From positions 47,485,310-47,549,309 of the forward strand of contig CM037861.1 of assembly GCA_021292105.1 (NCBI GenBank): a DNA stretch of 64,000 bases, read 5' to 3'. How positions within the stretch are numbered: the stretch's first letter is position 1; each line of letters begins with the position of its first letter. This DNA is from Anadara kagoshimensis. Taxonomy: Eukaryota; Mollusca; Bivalvia; Arcoida; Arcidae. This document shows positions 1 to 12,800 of this stretch, one piece after another. The position numbers and the translations under genes were made by a program. Below the pieces are notes generated by a model. That model was not told where the DNA came from, made no database searches, and saw only the letters and a program-made list of their open reading frames with translations.

Positions 1-165
1 ATGTTTTTGCTTGACGTTTGGGTCTGTAGTTTGGACATGGACCAAACAGGTATGTTTGTGTTTGACTTTTGGGATTGTGATTTGGACATAGACCGGTATG
101 TTTGTGTTTTGAATTTAAGGTCTTTGGTTTGGACATACATAAGTATGTTTGTGTTTGATAAGACC
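1..165. repeat. ~46-bp tandem repeat, about 3.5 copies
   Basis: The motif TATGTTTGTG recurs at 51, 97 and 144 (spacing 46 and 47), with related TTTGGACAT blocks between. The open frame across it on the plus strand is a product of the repeat, not a recognisable gene. A single related unit (GGTATGTTTGTGTTTTACAA) is at about 12758. Confidence 0.75.
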
Positions 166-690
166 TCCGGAAATTTCTTAAAGCCACATCAAACCATAGA
201 GCATATCTTGTCTGTAATACCGACCGTACTTCACAGTACCGTGACAGACAGTTTATGCTTATTTCAGACATTTATAAAAACAAGTTTGACTGACGGGTAA
301 GGTCGATTGTCAGATTCCATTCACCACATTGTCAAGATAGTTAATGAGTTAAGTAACAATTAAAACACAACATTATCATTAATAAAGCAAATAATTTATT
401 TTTAATATATGAAAACATGATGTTAAATAAAACTTATATAGATATATATGTGGCTATATACATATGAGTATTATAACATACATTATAAGAAGTGTATATA
501 TATAAAAATGATGAATGTCACAAATAAAAAAATCACAAAACATACAAATGTTTTAAATATTTAAATATATTTTTAAACATGACAAACTTCCTTATGCTAT
601 GTAATGATATATAACATTTTGCAAGACAAGAGGATTTTTTATGCCTTAGCAAGTTGTACCTGAAATCATTTCCATAGTAACGTATAGATG
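166..690. other. AT-rich DNA, nothing recognised
   Basis: No exon with matching splice signals and no repeat unit recognised. Long A/T runs. It lies downstream of gene B as read on the minus strand. Confidence 0.5.
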
Positions 691-831
691 TGTCATATAC
701 CATTTTTTGAATTTATTCATAAAATACATTCAAAAAATGGTATATGACATATACCATTTTTTGAATGTATTTTATGAATAAATGAATAAATGAATAAATG
801 TATGAATAAATTCAAAAAATGGTATATGACA
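691..831. mobile_element. TGTCATATACC-family foldback MITE with 4-bp target duplication
   Basis: It begins TGTCATATACCATTTTTTGA and ends with the inverse complement of that sequence. A second inverted pair lies inside, so it looks like two head-to-head hairpins, with an (AATG/AAAT)n stretch near 776-808. GATG flanks both sides (687-690 and 832-835), a perfect 4-bp target duplication. Other copies are at 36726-36827 and 59113-59204, with a degenerate one near 4748-4820. There is no transposase, so it would be non-autonomous. Confidence 0.85.
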
Positions 832-2029
832 GATGAAAAGAAACAAAAGTTATAAAAATTAAAACAGAATATTATGACAATAATGTTTACTGAGTCGTTT
901 TTCTTTTTCAAAATCCAAATAAATACATTTGTCTTACAGGGGCATTCGAATAAGTTCATTGTCATATGCTACTTTTAAATTTGTATGTAATAATACATTC
1001 AAAGGTAGCAAATGATATCAGCGATAGTCGTGAGTCTATCCGAAATTTCCCTTTTATTCTATGCAATATATAGACAAATATTGTCCATCTGCATCTATTA
1101 CCATATTTTACAACCCTGCTGTTTGGTATTGTCAAAATTTGACTGGGCTTTGAGAAAATATTTTAACCTAAATGTCACGCAAACACCGTTTTATCAACTA
1201 AGGCAAAACATATTGCCCACCATGATAGCACTGGCAAAGGTATAACCTTACTTTACATACCATTCTAACAGGGTTTTACAAGACGGCTTTAACTGTCAGG
1301 AAAGTATTTTTTGAATTTAAATTAAAACAGCACATTCATAATACATGCCATTTTATATTAATGACATACCGAGATCACGGATCTGTTGTCACACATAAAT
1401 TTTAACCATAACCACCATAAAGGGATTGTTTATTATATTTTAAATAAAATATGCCATTGTGTCCATTACAATAAATACTTGTTCTGAGGTAGAACTAGAA
1501 TATAAATATAAAGAATAATATAAGTTTTTATAAGTTTTTGATTTTATGCTACGTAACAATCTGTATAATTTTTATGCTGCTAAAGCACCAAGGCGCTTTT
1601 GTAGCAAAAGCAGTGAAATTATCCTATTGCTAGTTCATTGTTATTGTACTTTTGAAATACTGGTACTCAATGATCTGATGCTGTATGCTACAATTTTGTC
1701 CAGATTCAAAATCATACAATGCAATGGGTATTTAGCACTGCATCCAAGAAATAACAAACAACTTTAAACACACCTAGATACCTAACATTAACTGTAGTTG
1801 AAAGGTATGTAAGACACAATCTGTTAACATACCTATCAACTACAAACATACACACAAAAACTTTTCTCAGCAATGTGATAAAAATACAACATCCACTTAT
1901 GCATAGTTAATTCAATTTTCAAAAACAATAACAGGTAAAAAAATACATCAAACTTAATTAAACTTGGTTCAAATTTAGAACAATGAAATCAAACACTATC
2001 AGATTACGTCATTTCCTTCATTATTTGAA
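832..2029. other. Non-coding flank, nothing recognised
   Basis: Short open frames on both strands (for example 1012-1245 and 1546-1767 plus) have no splice context or family resemblance and are expected by chance in this composition. Confidence 0.5.
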
Positions 2030-2350
2030 GTTGTTGTCAATACTTGGGCAACATCTCAGCTATATTGCATTTGTCAGTACTTGGACAACATCTATATTAC
2101 TTATGCATCCTGCATTTGTCAGTACTTGGACAACAACTATATTACTTATGCATCCTGCATTTGTCAGTACTTGGACAACAACTATATTACTTATGCATCC
2201 TGCATTTGTCAGTACTTGGGCAACAACTATATTACTTATGCATGACTGTATTTGTCAGTACTTGGGCAACATCTATATTGCTTATGCATGACTGCATTTG
2301 TCAGTACTTGGGCAACATCTATATTGCTCAAGCACAACATTGGGGCAACA
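2030..2350. repeat. 45-bp minisatellite, about 7 copies
   Basis: TTGTCAGTACTTGG recurs at 2071, 2116, 2161, 2206, 2252 and 2298, giving periods of 45, 45, 45, 46 and 46. The 45-bp unit has no stop in one frame and so creates an open frame repeating a 15-residue unit containing FVSTWTT. This is a repeat artefact. Confidence 0.9.
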
Positions 2351-3059
2351 TCTACTAGTATATTAGTTATGTATGACATCAACATTGCATATGTATCACC
2401 CAGTTAATTGTGTAGCATCAATATTAATTACGTGTCACTATGTTTGACAATATTTAGTAAAAATCCATATTGTCTTCAAAGCATGGTGTTTGCCATGACT
2501 TGGGGAACATAAGCATTACTTATAATACGTTGTGTTTGGAAGTACATGGACAACATCTATATTGCTTAAGCGTCATTTGCCAATACTTGGGTCGTATCTT
2601 CTAGCATATTGCTTGTGCATCAATGTGTTTGCCAGTACTTGGAGAATTTCTATATGACATACCATGCTTCGTAACGTATACCTACGAATATGACTCTCAT
2701 ATAATCTACTGGTATATGATCTTTTCAAATGTTCATATAAAATAAATATACCATTTGTGTCAGGCTGATGCAATGCTCTAAAGAGCAACATTGCTTGATG
2801 CAGTGTCCTATCAGCTACATAACGGAGTTTATAAATTTACTCCTGTTCACACACTTGTATTTGTTACTTCAGACGAAGCAATTCTCAAGATCCAATACTA
2901 GTAACCATTTCAAGAGAACTTTGTTAGCTTTTGGCTACTGGCACCAAAACAGGCTAACTGTCAGTTTACAGACATAACACCTTCAGCAAGATTGACTACT
3001 TTAGCTTAGACTAGTACATATTATTTGGCATTGTATAAATTACTGTCAGACTTCTGACT
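2351..3059. other. Decayed copies of the 45-bp repeat, then possible 3-prime UTR of gene B
   Basis: Fragments such as ACTTGGGGAACATAAGCATT (about 2499) and CCAGTACTTGGAGAATTTC (about 2632) are degenerate units of the preceding array. If gene B ends at 3060, the sequence just below it is 3-prime UTR. The nearest poly(A)-like signal read on the minus strand is a TATAAA variant near 2829, which is weak. Confidence 0.35.
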
Positions 3060-3079
3060 TCAGTAGTAGGTATCGGCTC
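3060..3079 (-). CDS. Candidate terminal exon of gene B (ends ...ADTYY stop)
   Basis: On the minus strand a pyrimidine-rich tract ending TTTCATTCCAG at 3080 precedes GAGCCGATACCTACTACTGA. The previous exon (3730-3858) ends in phase 1 with G, so joining gives Gly-Ala-Asp-Thr-Tyr-Tyr and a TGA stop at 3060-3062. The phase fits and the acceptor is plausible, but only 20 coding bases are involved, so chance is a real alternative. The rival end is read-through of the previous donor to a stop at 3707, or a further exon outside the window. Confidence 0.3.
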
Positions 3080-3729
3080 CTGGAATGAAATAGATAGAAT
3101 TAATTTTAAATGTGTTAGCTTGGATTTAACCACTTATAAAACTGTCGCTCAGGAAGCAATTATTGATGGATACAATTGAAGCATAAAATACATTCATTTT
3201 TCATGGTGTTTTTATTCTAGGTATGTTATTTTTTTTAGATATATTTGCAAGAGGCAACATGTACCATATTAAAAGCTTGGAATAAAACTCTAATGACTGG
3301 AGAAAACAATTTCAGACTTTATGCAAATATTAATTGAATGATATAGCCTATCATCTTACACATGCCAAACCGTACATACAATATTTATAATTGACTGTAA
3401 TATCCGCCTTGGGCCAAAAATACTTATTTGAATAATGAGAACTTTATCATACATTATGATTTAATTAGAATTACTCGGAAATATGGTATATTATAATTAT
3501 AGCCTTACTGAATTGTTGTATAGCTTGAAATATTGTTTTGGAATCTGGTATCGAACCCTCATGGAAACATATTATACATGGTACTTTAAACTACTGATTT
3601 GCACAAGGTCACGCGTATATCATTAAAATATAGAATATTGCTTCAGCCAACAATATTTTAAGATTATATCTTAATTCTAACACTGTAATGCTTCAACGGT
3701 TTCAGGTTATAAGGGGTCAATCCACATAC

Positions 3730-3858
3730 CTTTTGTGTTAAGTGGTATAGGCGAATGCTGAGAATGTGGAGAGTGTGGTCGACTTCCCATGTATTCAGTA
3801 CCATCATCATCAGACATATAGTTGTTCAGAAAATCAAAAGCTGCTGATACTTGCTTAC
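3730..3858 (-). CDS. Gene B exon 5
   Basis: Acceptor ATACATTTTAG at 3859 and donor G|GTATGT at 3729. The 129-base exon is phase 1 in and phase 1 out and encodes residues 400 (split Gly) to 442: KQVSAAFDFLNNYMSDDD..., then GSRPHSPHSQHSPIPLNTK. Without splicing, the frame continues through the donor to GMWIDPL and a TAA at 3707-3709, so an alternative terminal exon of 3707-3858 is possible. Confidence 0.75.
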
Positions 3859-6800
3859 CTAAAATGTATAACAAAATGATGGAGATTGTAACAAAAAGAC
3901 ATTTCAAGTGTAATATGACCATCTTCAATCAAACCGGAGGACTACTTGGTTGATATAGCTATGCTGGTGAAAAGATTCCGATTTCTACTAATGGACAGGT
4001 ACCTATTCTCGACATCAACTTCAGATCTTTGTTAGAAATTGTCAAAACATATTAATATTCGGTGCATGTATTGATTCAAAATTAATCCATTCATGGTTTA
4101 TTTTTGTTTTTCTATTGCGCAATTAGTGTCGTATGAAATAGACAAGAAGGCTAAAAGGGTACAAATGAGAACACATGTAACACCAGCATTGGTAGAATAA
4201 CCGTTGTTCATAATACTGAACTAAGATGAAAAAGTTATAAACTGAATTAATAGCGTACTGATAATGAATATATTCTTATTTTAACCATAAATGTTCCAAC
4301 ACGTACAGTTAGGACGACTAGGTGTTAGATTTATCACAAATACATAGTACATGTGCATGTAGTTTTAAAATTTTGTATATCGAAAGATAAAGTAATAGTA
4401 TCACGAATATATAGTTTTTTAAAGACGATGGCCAGAGTACATAAAGGTTTCTATCACAAGTGAAACAATATGCTAAAACTGGGTGACCTAAGGCAAACAG
4501 TGTGTCTGTCATAACATTTAACTTTGACATACAGACCAATACATTTTTACTCAATGTCTAGGTTGTCAGGCAACCAATAGAAGTACATATGCACTTTTAA
4601 TAACAAAAAGTTAACATTGACGGTATGGTTCCCGATCACGGCTGATAAAAGCATACAGTGGCAATAGGTTGTTTTTTGGGGAACCCCGATATCAAAGCTA
4701 TTTAATTTTGAAAACAAAGTACACGTATTTTGCATCAGAAAGTGTTCTTTTATATATATACCCTTTTTACATTTTATCATTCAATTACATTTCAATACAT
4801 TCAGAAAATGGTATATGGCAATGCTAACACGCTGGAATACGTATTAAGCTTAAAATAACCGATAGTCATAAGTTTTAACATACCATCTGCATTACTTTCC
4901 ATGCGTTCCACAGTTTTATGTTTCCTTTCATGTCTTTCCGGTTCCTCGTGTTCAGTGTGGCTATAGGCTGGATTAGTATGTCCTTTGTTGGATTTCTCAG
5001 GTACAGAATAAATATCACCTTTGTATTCATAAGTATGTACATTGATGTCATCATCACGTGGAAGATTTAATGATAATTCCTCTTTCTTCCATCTGTCAGA
5101 CATATCGTGATCTTTTGATCGTTCTTGCATTGCTCTAATTTTAGCACTATCTGTAGCACACAGAGATAAATCGTCATCATTAATTTCAATTGTTTTGATT
5201 TGTTCCTCATGATATGGCTGATGTGCTGCTCGTCTTTCGTTTCTCCCTGGACTAGTTGACCGACCTGATCTACCTGTAGCACTAGTAGAACTATCTCTAG
5301 ACTTTCTAGAATGAACTTCCACTGAAGCCGTTCTACTCTTGGGCTTGTCATCTCGACGATAATCCTCTCTGCTGTCGAAAGATGGCGCTTCTTGACGTTT
5401 CTTTTGCCTTTGACGTTTTGTTGTATTACCCGTGACGTCACTATGTGCACGTTTGACTTTCCTTCCTGTTTTTTCTGTTCGTCGTTCCTCTCTTTCCCTG
5501 TATGGATCGTAATAATATTCCCCTCCATTTGGGTATTCAACTAACACAGCTCTGGAATCTGAAACAAAATGCAAGGTACATGTATTATTCTTTGTGGTGT
5601 ATCCAGTTTCAAAAGCATCGATTATACAATGGATGTCAAAATTGAATGGCAAATTGCGAGTATTTAGGATTTGCTGCACTGCATTTGAATTTCAATTATT
5701 ATTCTATTAAAATATGTATTGCACATTGACCAAGTGTTGATGTCAATATGTCTTAAAATTTTGAAAAAAAGTAAATTTTAAATTTCTTTTTAAATTTTAT
5801 TGGAATTAAACACAAACATACAAGTCCATATTCAAATCACAATACTAATAGCAAAGTAAAAACTGAATAAGTACGTCAACCCAGGAAAGCTAGGTTCGAT
5901 GATCCAGAGGCTTAAGGGTACTCACCTAATGGAAATGGTTTATAATATGAACAATTTGGAAATGCTACAACATGAGCTGAGGAACAACCGTTAACTAAAG
6001 CCCATGTCACAGAATACGCATTTTTAAATGTTTATGTCAATAAACATTTCTGATAAAACAAAAATGGCCTGGTGATTTTATACTGTACTCTGTTTATACA
6101 TGGAAAACCTTATTGCAAAGCATTGCTGTACCTATAATGAAAACTGTTGGGAATAGAGACCTACCTCTCATTCCACCGTAAGCACTATAACCATATGGGT
6201 TATAAAGCTCCATATAACTGGCGCTCCGTGGTAAATGTCCCTGATATGGTTCGTATAACGTTGGCATCTGTTGACTGCTGTGGTAGATTCGTAAATTCCC
6301 TTGATATACTGCATGTCCAGGTGCTGAAATAAAATTAATGAACATATTAAACTACATACATATTTTATACTATCACCTCAAAAACGAAATGCACTGCATG
6401 TAGATCATATTGCATATCATTACAAAACAATGTATTTGAAATTGCATATAGACCCTGTATCTGAATTTGAAGATATAGCGTATATATATTAATTATCAAC
6501 CAAGCAACCTCTCATGCAAGTTATGACATTAACCTTAATCGTTGAGGTATGCCAATATTTACATTGGTGTTGCTTAGAGTACTTTTGATTTTGGTAATAG
6601 GAGTTGAACTATGTTTTCAAGTTTTCCAAAAGCATTGTTCCCCGGTCCCGGTTTCACAATCATTTATTTACTAAGATTTTTCATAACTTAAATTCAGTGA
6701 TTTTGGAAATCTCTTTTGGTTGTTTGTCAACACTAAATGCAAATGTTATAAGCTAGAAGTGACAATCATTTATTTACTAAGATTTTTCATAACTTAAATT

Positions 6801-9800
6801 CAGTGATTTAGGAAATCTCTTTTGGTTGTTTGTCAACACTAAATGCAAATGTTATAAGCTAGAAGTGACCTTCAAAATAACACGTCTGGAATACCTTAAC
6901 AATTAATAAAATTGATAAGATTTCAAGCACGATTTAAGGTATAATTAAGGGACATCCTAGGAATGATTGTGAAACCGAGGCCTGATTAGTCTTTTCTTTG
7001 TTCGTTGTGGTGTATAATTAGTGTCTCTGTTTATTGTCATACATCAATACCTTTTACTTCTATCACAGCGCCATAGTTTATAATGGTGATTGAAATAACT
7101 ATTATTAAATGTAGTACAATATTCAAATACTTATATTACGTGCATATTATAATTATTATTCGCTCATATTCCATTTTTGTTCAGTGACATTAAGTCGTTT
7201 ACCATAATAACATTCTAATATAACTTTTTATAATATATATCACGGTTGGTTTTATTGTTATCATAAAAAACTTCAAAAGTAATTTTGACAAAAAATAATT
7301 ACATGACATGTTTGCTTTTATATAATTAACTTTAAGGAAATGTTCATACAAGACATTGTGTATTTTTCATTGTTCTCTGACAGAATAAAGGAAATTAGTT
7401 GTTTATAAATAAAGAGTTAAAAACAACCATTTTGATCTTATAACAAGAGAGTTGATCTTTAAATTATATGTAATATATTATAAGATACAGTACAGGCTTG
7501 TCGAAAATTGACGCCGGTATCGCTGGCCATGCCTTTTAAGTTCCGACACTGGCCGCCATCACGGTACCAAAGCAACGTCACGGCAACTAATGACGTACTA
7601 ATGTCAGTGACGCCATTAAATGGCACAATACAGGTCGAGTTTTCGTTCCTTTTGTGTGAAATTCAAGCATGCCGGGCCTTTGTTGGAATATTGTGGGTGT
7701 GGTCGGCGATCCGTCAATCAGCAGCTCATCTCGACCCCTCGTTAGCTATATCTCCGCTGCTGCTGTTTATCTTTCAATAGTTTTTTCAACCACTATTAAT
7801 AAATATCTCGGCCATTCAATAGCCAAGCTTCGGCTCCTTTTCGTTAACCCAGTGTTAAACTTTAGACGTGTCTGTACTGTATAAGTACAAAGGTAATATC
7901 AAAGGATTCTTTATAATTGTTTTATATTTCAATGTTTACTCTATAGCGAAACAGAAAATGTGTAAATGATCTATAAATGTAGTACAATTAGGTTAGTTGA
8001 ATGACCTTAAAATTGTCCTTTGTTAACGCTTAGAAGTATATGCTTGAAAAAAGTTGCAATAACCACTTGCTAGTATTTTTTTTAAATATACAGCATAGGC
8101 ACGTCGAAAAGTTTAACACTAAGTCAACAATGATAATTTGGAATTCGGCTACCGAGAGACAAGGTTAGCTAATGACCGAGAGATAGATACTAGTAGCAGC
8201 TGTCAAAAAAGCTGTCGAGATATAGACATCATGAGCTGCCAATTTAACACTAACTTTCGACAGGTCTGTTCCGTATCGTATGTAAGTTCTTCTTCAAACA
8301 AAGAGGAAGTAAATGCACAGAAAATGTTTATTTTCTTTATCTTTACCCAACAATATGTTTCTTTCAGACCTCCTTTATAAATCATTAAAGGTTTCTTTCG
8401 TTAAATAATGTAATTTTTACACGTGTATTGCAAATTCAGATAGTACACATGCTAGAATGCTCGAAATTCAACTAATTATGCAATATAGATTTATGACATG
8501 GAAACAACGAATTGCTTCCTTTTCCGCTATATCTGTCCTTTTAAAATCTCATTTGTCTCTTGGTCTTTTTGCAATTTGTAATAATTTATTAATCGATGGG
8601 TATTTAACCTAATTTTAATTTAGCTGGGAAACAAAACTAAATAATTAGTCATGTACACAAATTGATTTTCGTAATATAAAAGCTGTTGTTGTAACATACG
8701 TTACATGTATAAGTGTATTAATTTTCATTATAATATATATTATATAGTGTTTAGTTAGAGCACAACAATAAAATCCATTTCTGAAAAGCTGAGTCATGAA
8801 ACAAGTTATAGATATTTTCAATACGAAAAATAAATATATTTGTAATAGGGATATTGAAGAAACCTAAACATCAATACACATTATTTAGAATGACATGGTC
8901 CAGATTTGGCTAGTTATTTTACCTTAATAGGCTAACCTAAACAATTTGTACAGTACAGACCTGTCGAAAAGTTAAACACTGGTTTAAGAAATTAGTATCG
9001 TATCGACAGATCATACCCCGCCTTGTTAGAAATATCTCGTCAGCTTTCAGCGGCCGCTACCGATATTTTTTTCGGCCACCTGCTATCCATATTTTGGCCA
9101 CTTGGCAGCCAAGCTTTTACTCTTTTACCTTGGCTTAGTGTTAAACTTTCGTCAGGCCTGTACTGTACCTTGCTGTACAGAGTTATTTTTTAATCAATAC
9201 AGCATTACAACAGCCAGAGTAAAAACACAAGTACGCCCAACAACTGAGTGTCTATGGCAGCAAATATAAGATAGAATATTTTGTTTTCGGATGAATTCTA
9301 GGTTAAGTTGGTCGATATAATAACACAATTACACATGTAGTTTATGTGATAAAGACCTTGTTTGACCCACAAATTACAATGAAAAACAAAATCTTGAAAC
9401 ATGTTTCTGTCAAAACGACATGTTAGATGAACAATGACGTCAATAAGAACTAAATCGTGCCTCCACAGCTAACATTTCTTTTGGATAAAATTAGAATAAA
9501 CTCCATACTCTGATGACATATTGTGAATTATAATTTTTTTAAAGTACAGGCCCACCTGCCTTAAAGGTCACCTCTATATAAGGACCACCTGCTTATAAAG
9601 ACCAGTAAAATTGTATCCCAATTATTCTTTATTCATATTTTTTTAACATGTCACGATGATGATATAAAGGCCACCTGCTCATAAAGGCAACTTCTATTGT
9701 TTCAATTGGGTGACATTTATAGAAGGTTTCACTGTAAGTGTCAAAACCACCATTCCAAAACATTGTATACTATAAGGTTGGTTGGTTGGTTGAATGTTGC

Positions 9801-12800
9801 TTAACGTCGCTACAGCAATTTTTCAGCTATTCGCGACGAGAACTATTTTATTAATCTCTGAACAAAATTGTGTATGCATGTGAAGTGCGAGTGTGTTGTA
9901 TGGTCTGCCTTGTACTAGCGCGCACTCAGGGCTCACAGAGTCAGTACGCCGCAGAAAAGCGTACCACTCCCCAGTCCATTATACTGATACCCGGTTAATC
10001 AGTAAAGGCCAAGGGCAAGGAAAAATTCACTTTTACAAGGAAATTCACTTTCCCACATGTGGTCCGAGCGGGACTCGAACTCACAGCGGTGAGAGACCCT
10101 GGATTTGAAGACTGACTTCTTATCCATTAGGCCACCGCGGCCTCATATAATATAATGAAATCAATACATATTCACAATGCTTACAGCACTTTAACACAAT
10201 AGAGAAAATACCATAACGCCAATGCTGTCATACTAATTTATTACATATGGATTGCAAAACACTTGGACCATATTTAGTTCAGTTATTCCATCTCTTTTTA
10301 AGTTTGCAAAAACAGGAAATGCGGTAATATAAATTTTATTTTGCATTCAATAAAACAACTTAATTTACATGTGGCACAATTGATAAAAACTCAACCTATT
10401 AAGTTTTGTTCATTAATAACTTTAATTGAGGGCAGAACAGCCATTAAATTGTATATATTTTTATATAAAACTGTCTATATAAGAAGAATTAAATTTCTTT
10501 CAGCATAACTGTGGTTGTAGGGTTACATTCTGTTATGGTACGACTGTCATAAATTTTAATATAAATGTCAGAAAACATAATTAAGAATATACATTTAAAA
10601 GTGTTGTTTTTACTATAACGACACGCCTTAACAATGACAGTTAATGAATGACAATTAACATCAAATCTACAGCAGAAATTATGAAGTGAATTGCATTTAT
10701 GATCCTAATTAATGAACATGATGATTTTGAACAGATCAAATCATGCTTAAATTGACACCTGTTTACAAACTATAAGTCTGTGCTTTGTTCCGACGGTTAG
10801 CAAAAGGATGCCGAAAATATTTAAAACATTTAGGTTTGCCCATCCTTTGGAATTTATATCAACCAAACAGAAGGTATGAAAGGTTGGTTTTAATTTAAAT
10901 GAAACAATATAACGTTGGTTCATTTTAAACTGGCGTTTGTAACATTATATCTGCTAGGACTGAAAATCCACGATATCAGGCCGCGGTCCAATAAATTTAA
11001 TATATCACTCAAATGGCAGTTTTCGATAGATTCTGAATCTTCAATATTGTGTGTCACTAGTTTTTGAGAAACTTTTGCATATTGTAATGGTATCAAATAG
11101 ACATATGCTATATAAGTACTTAAGCTGAAAGATGTGCACCAAAAAGACGTGTATAGGTACAAAATATCATACCATATCGTTTTTAAGATAAATGTATCGT
11201 GTAGTGTCATGAGGGAAAATCCTAAAACAGTTGCAACGCGATAAATGTTCATCTCCACTGTTTGGACAGCATTGGTCATTTGTTGGGGTCAAGGCATCGT
11301 GTTATTTAAAGATTTTAAAGTTATATTATTTGGAGGTTTGTTGACCCTTTTATTTATTTGTATATATGTATTATCTAGAATTTATAAAAGCATGCCTATC
11401 AAGACACCTTAAGATTATATATTTATCCTGTAGAAATGTAAATATTTAAATATTAATGTTAGCACAACTTACGTCCTGTCCTAGTCTCCGATGCTGACCG
11501 ATTGATGGCACCACGAGGTTTGTCCATGTAATAGCCAGATTGGTCAGACGCATACATAGATGGGGTTCCTAACCATAATCCACTGCTTCCTACTTTGGGT
11601 AGTCTTGGTGCCAGTCTAGGGTCTAATCTGGGATCCATTGCATTGCTCAATGTGCTGTGTTTACTTAGACTGGAATCAGTATTTGGTGTCAGTTGATGAA
11701 ACCTCCGAATATCTTTGTCGGAATCTCTGTTTCGTCTGCAAAACAAAATAGTGAAAATGTACTACATATATTGTATTTATAAGGTTCGTGTCACAATGGT
11801 TTTCTTTTTATCTCATTGTTTTGTAGTAATTGTAGATATCACATAATTGTAGGACTTTTTATGAATCTTCTGGTCTGTAGTTTACTTTTTACGCTAAAGA
11901 GCCATACGTTTATAGTGTTCATTGGTCTGGTTGTGTTTGCTGCCAAGTTCATTTTTGTCATCTGTGATAATTAAAAGCTTTTAAAGGTTCCAATATGTGT
12001 AGTGTGATTGAAAATTTAAAAAAGAAATAATAAATATTTTGCAATATCGTCGGTAAATAACCAGGCACATATTTTCATTAGAAACCATTAGATGGCATGT
12101 TTGTTTTTGGTTGATTTAAATATTGGGATGATTGTGTTTGTAAAAATTCAAATATAAATAGAGCTTTGACACTGTTCGAGAATCTTTTACGTGTTATTAC
12201 TGACGCTCTTTACTCAGCTTTGTTGCTTTTTCTGTACGATGAGCAAACTTTGGTTTAATACATGTAGTATGAATAAGTTCAGATGTCTTTGCGTCTATCA
12301 CAGGCTATAAATATAAATATATCATGTAGGTTATCGGGTGTTTTGCCCAGACATATTGTGCCGGGAGCAGGTAAAAGGTCCTTAACGAAAACCTAATCCA
12401 TCGTAAAAAATAAACTCAGTACAACCTGAAGTACAAATTTTGTAAGTGTTTAGAGTACTCGATACCTTGGGGAATTTTAACAAGCGCAATACATATATTC
12501 TAACTTCGCAATAATTGATGGGTATATGTGGTGCAAATTGTTGTACCAAAGAAACTTGGATATTCAGGTAGTTACCATATAACCCTACGTGTTGGAAAAC
12601 AAATTATTACTAATATCAACGTGACTTAATCAGTTATCTAAATATGTGTTTATCTGATCTTAACTTGTTTTTCTTACTCCTTTCCTTGTTGATTTTAACC
12701 CCATTTTAGATTAAAGAACAACAATTTCTGTAGAACACTTGTATCTAATCGTGGACCAGGTATGTTTGTGTTTTACAAGGACAATTCATACAACATGACA

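Noticed and set aside
5067-5540. 157-residue open frame on minus
   Set aside because: A shadow of gene B exon 4 in another frame; the 4884-5558 frame is the one consistent with exon phases.
10058-10142. Possible tRNA gene on minus
   Set aside because: A and B boxes are present but the acceptor stem mismatches and the tail continues into a SINE body ending in CAACCAACC repeats.
10920-11279. 119-residue open frame on minus in gene B intron 2
   Set aside because: No acceptor and donor in a phase that fits gene B, no family resemblance, and composition like surrounding intron.
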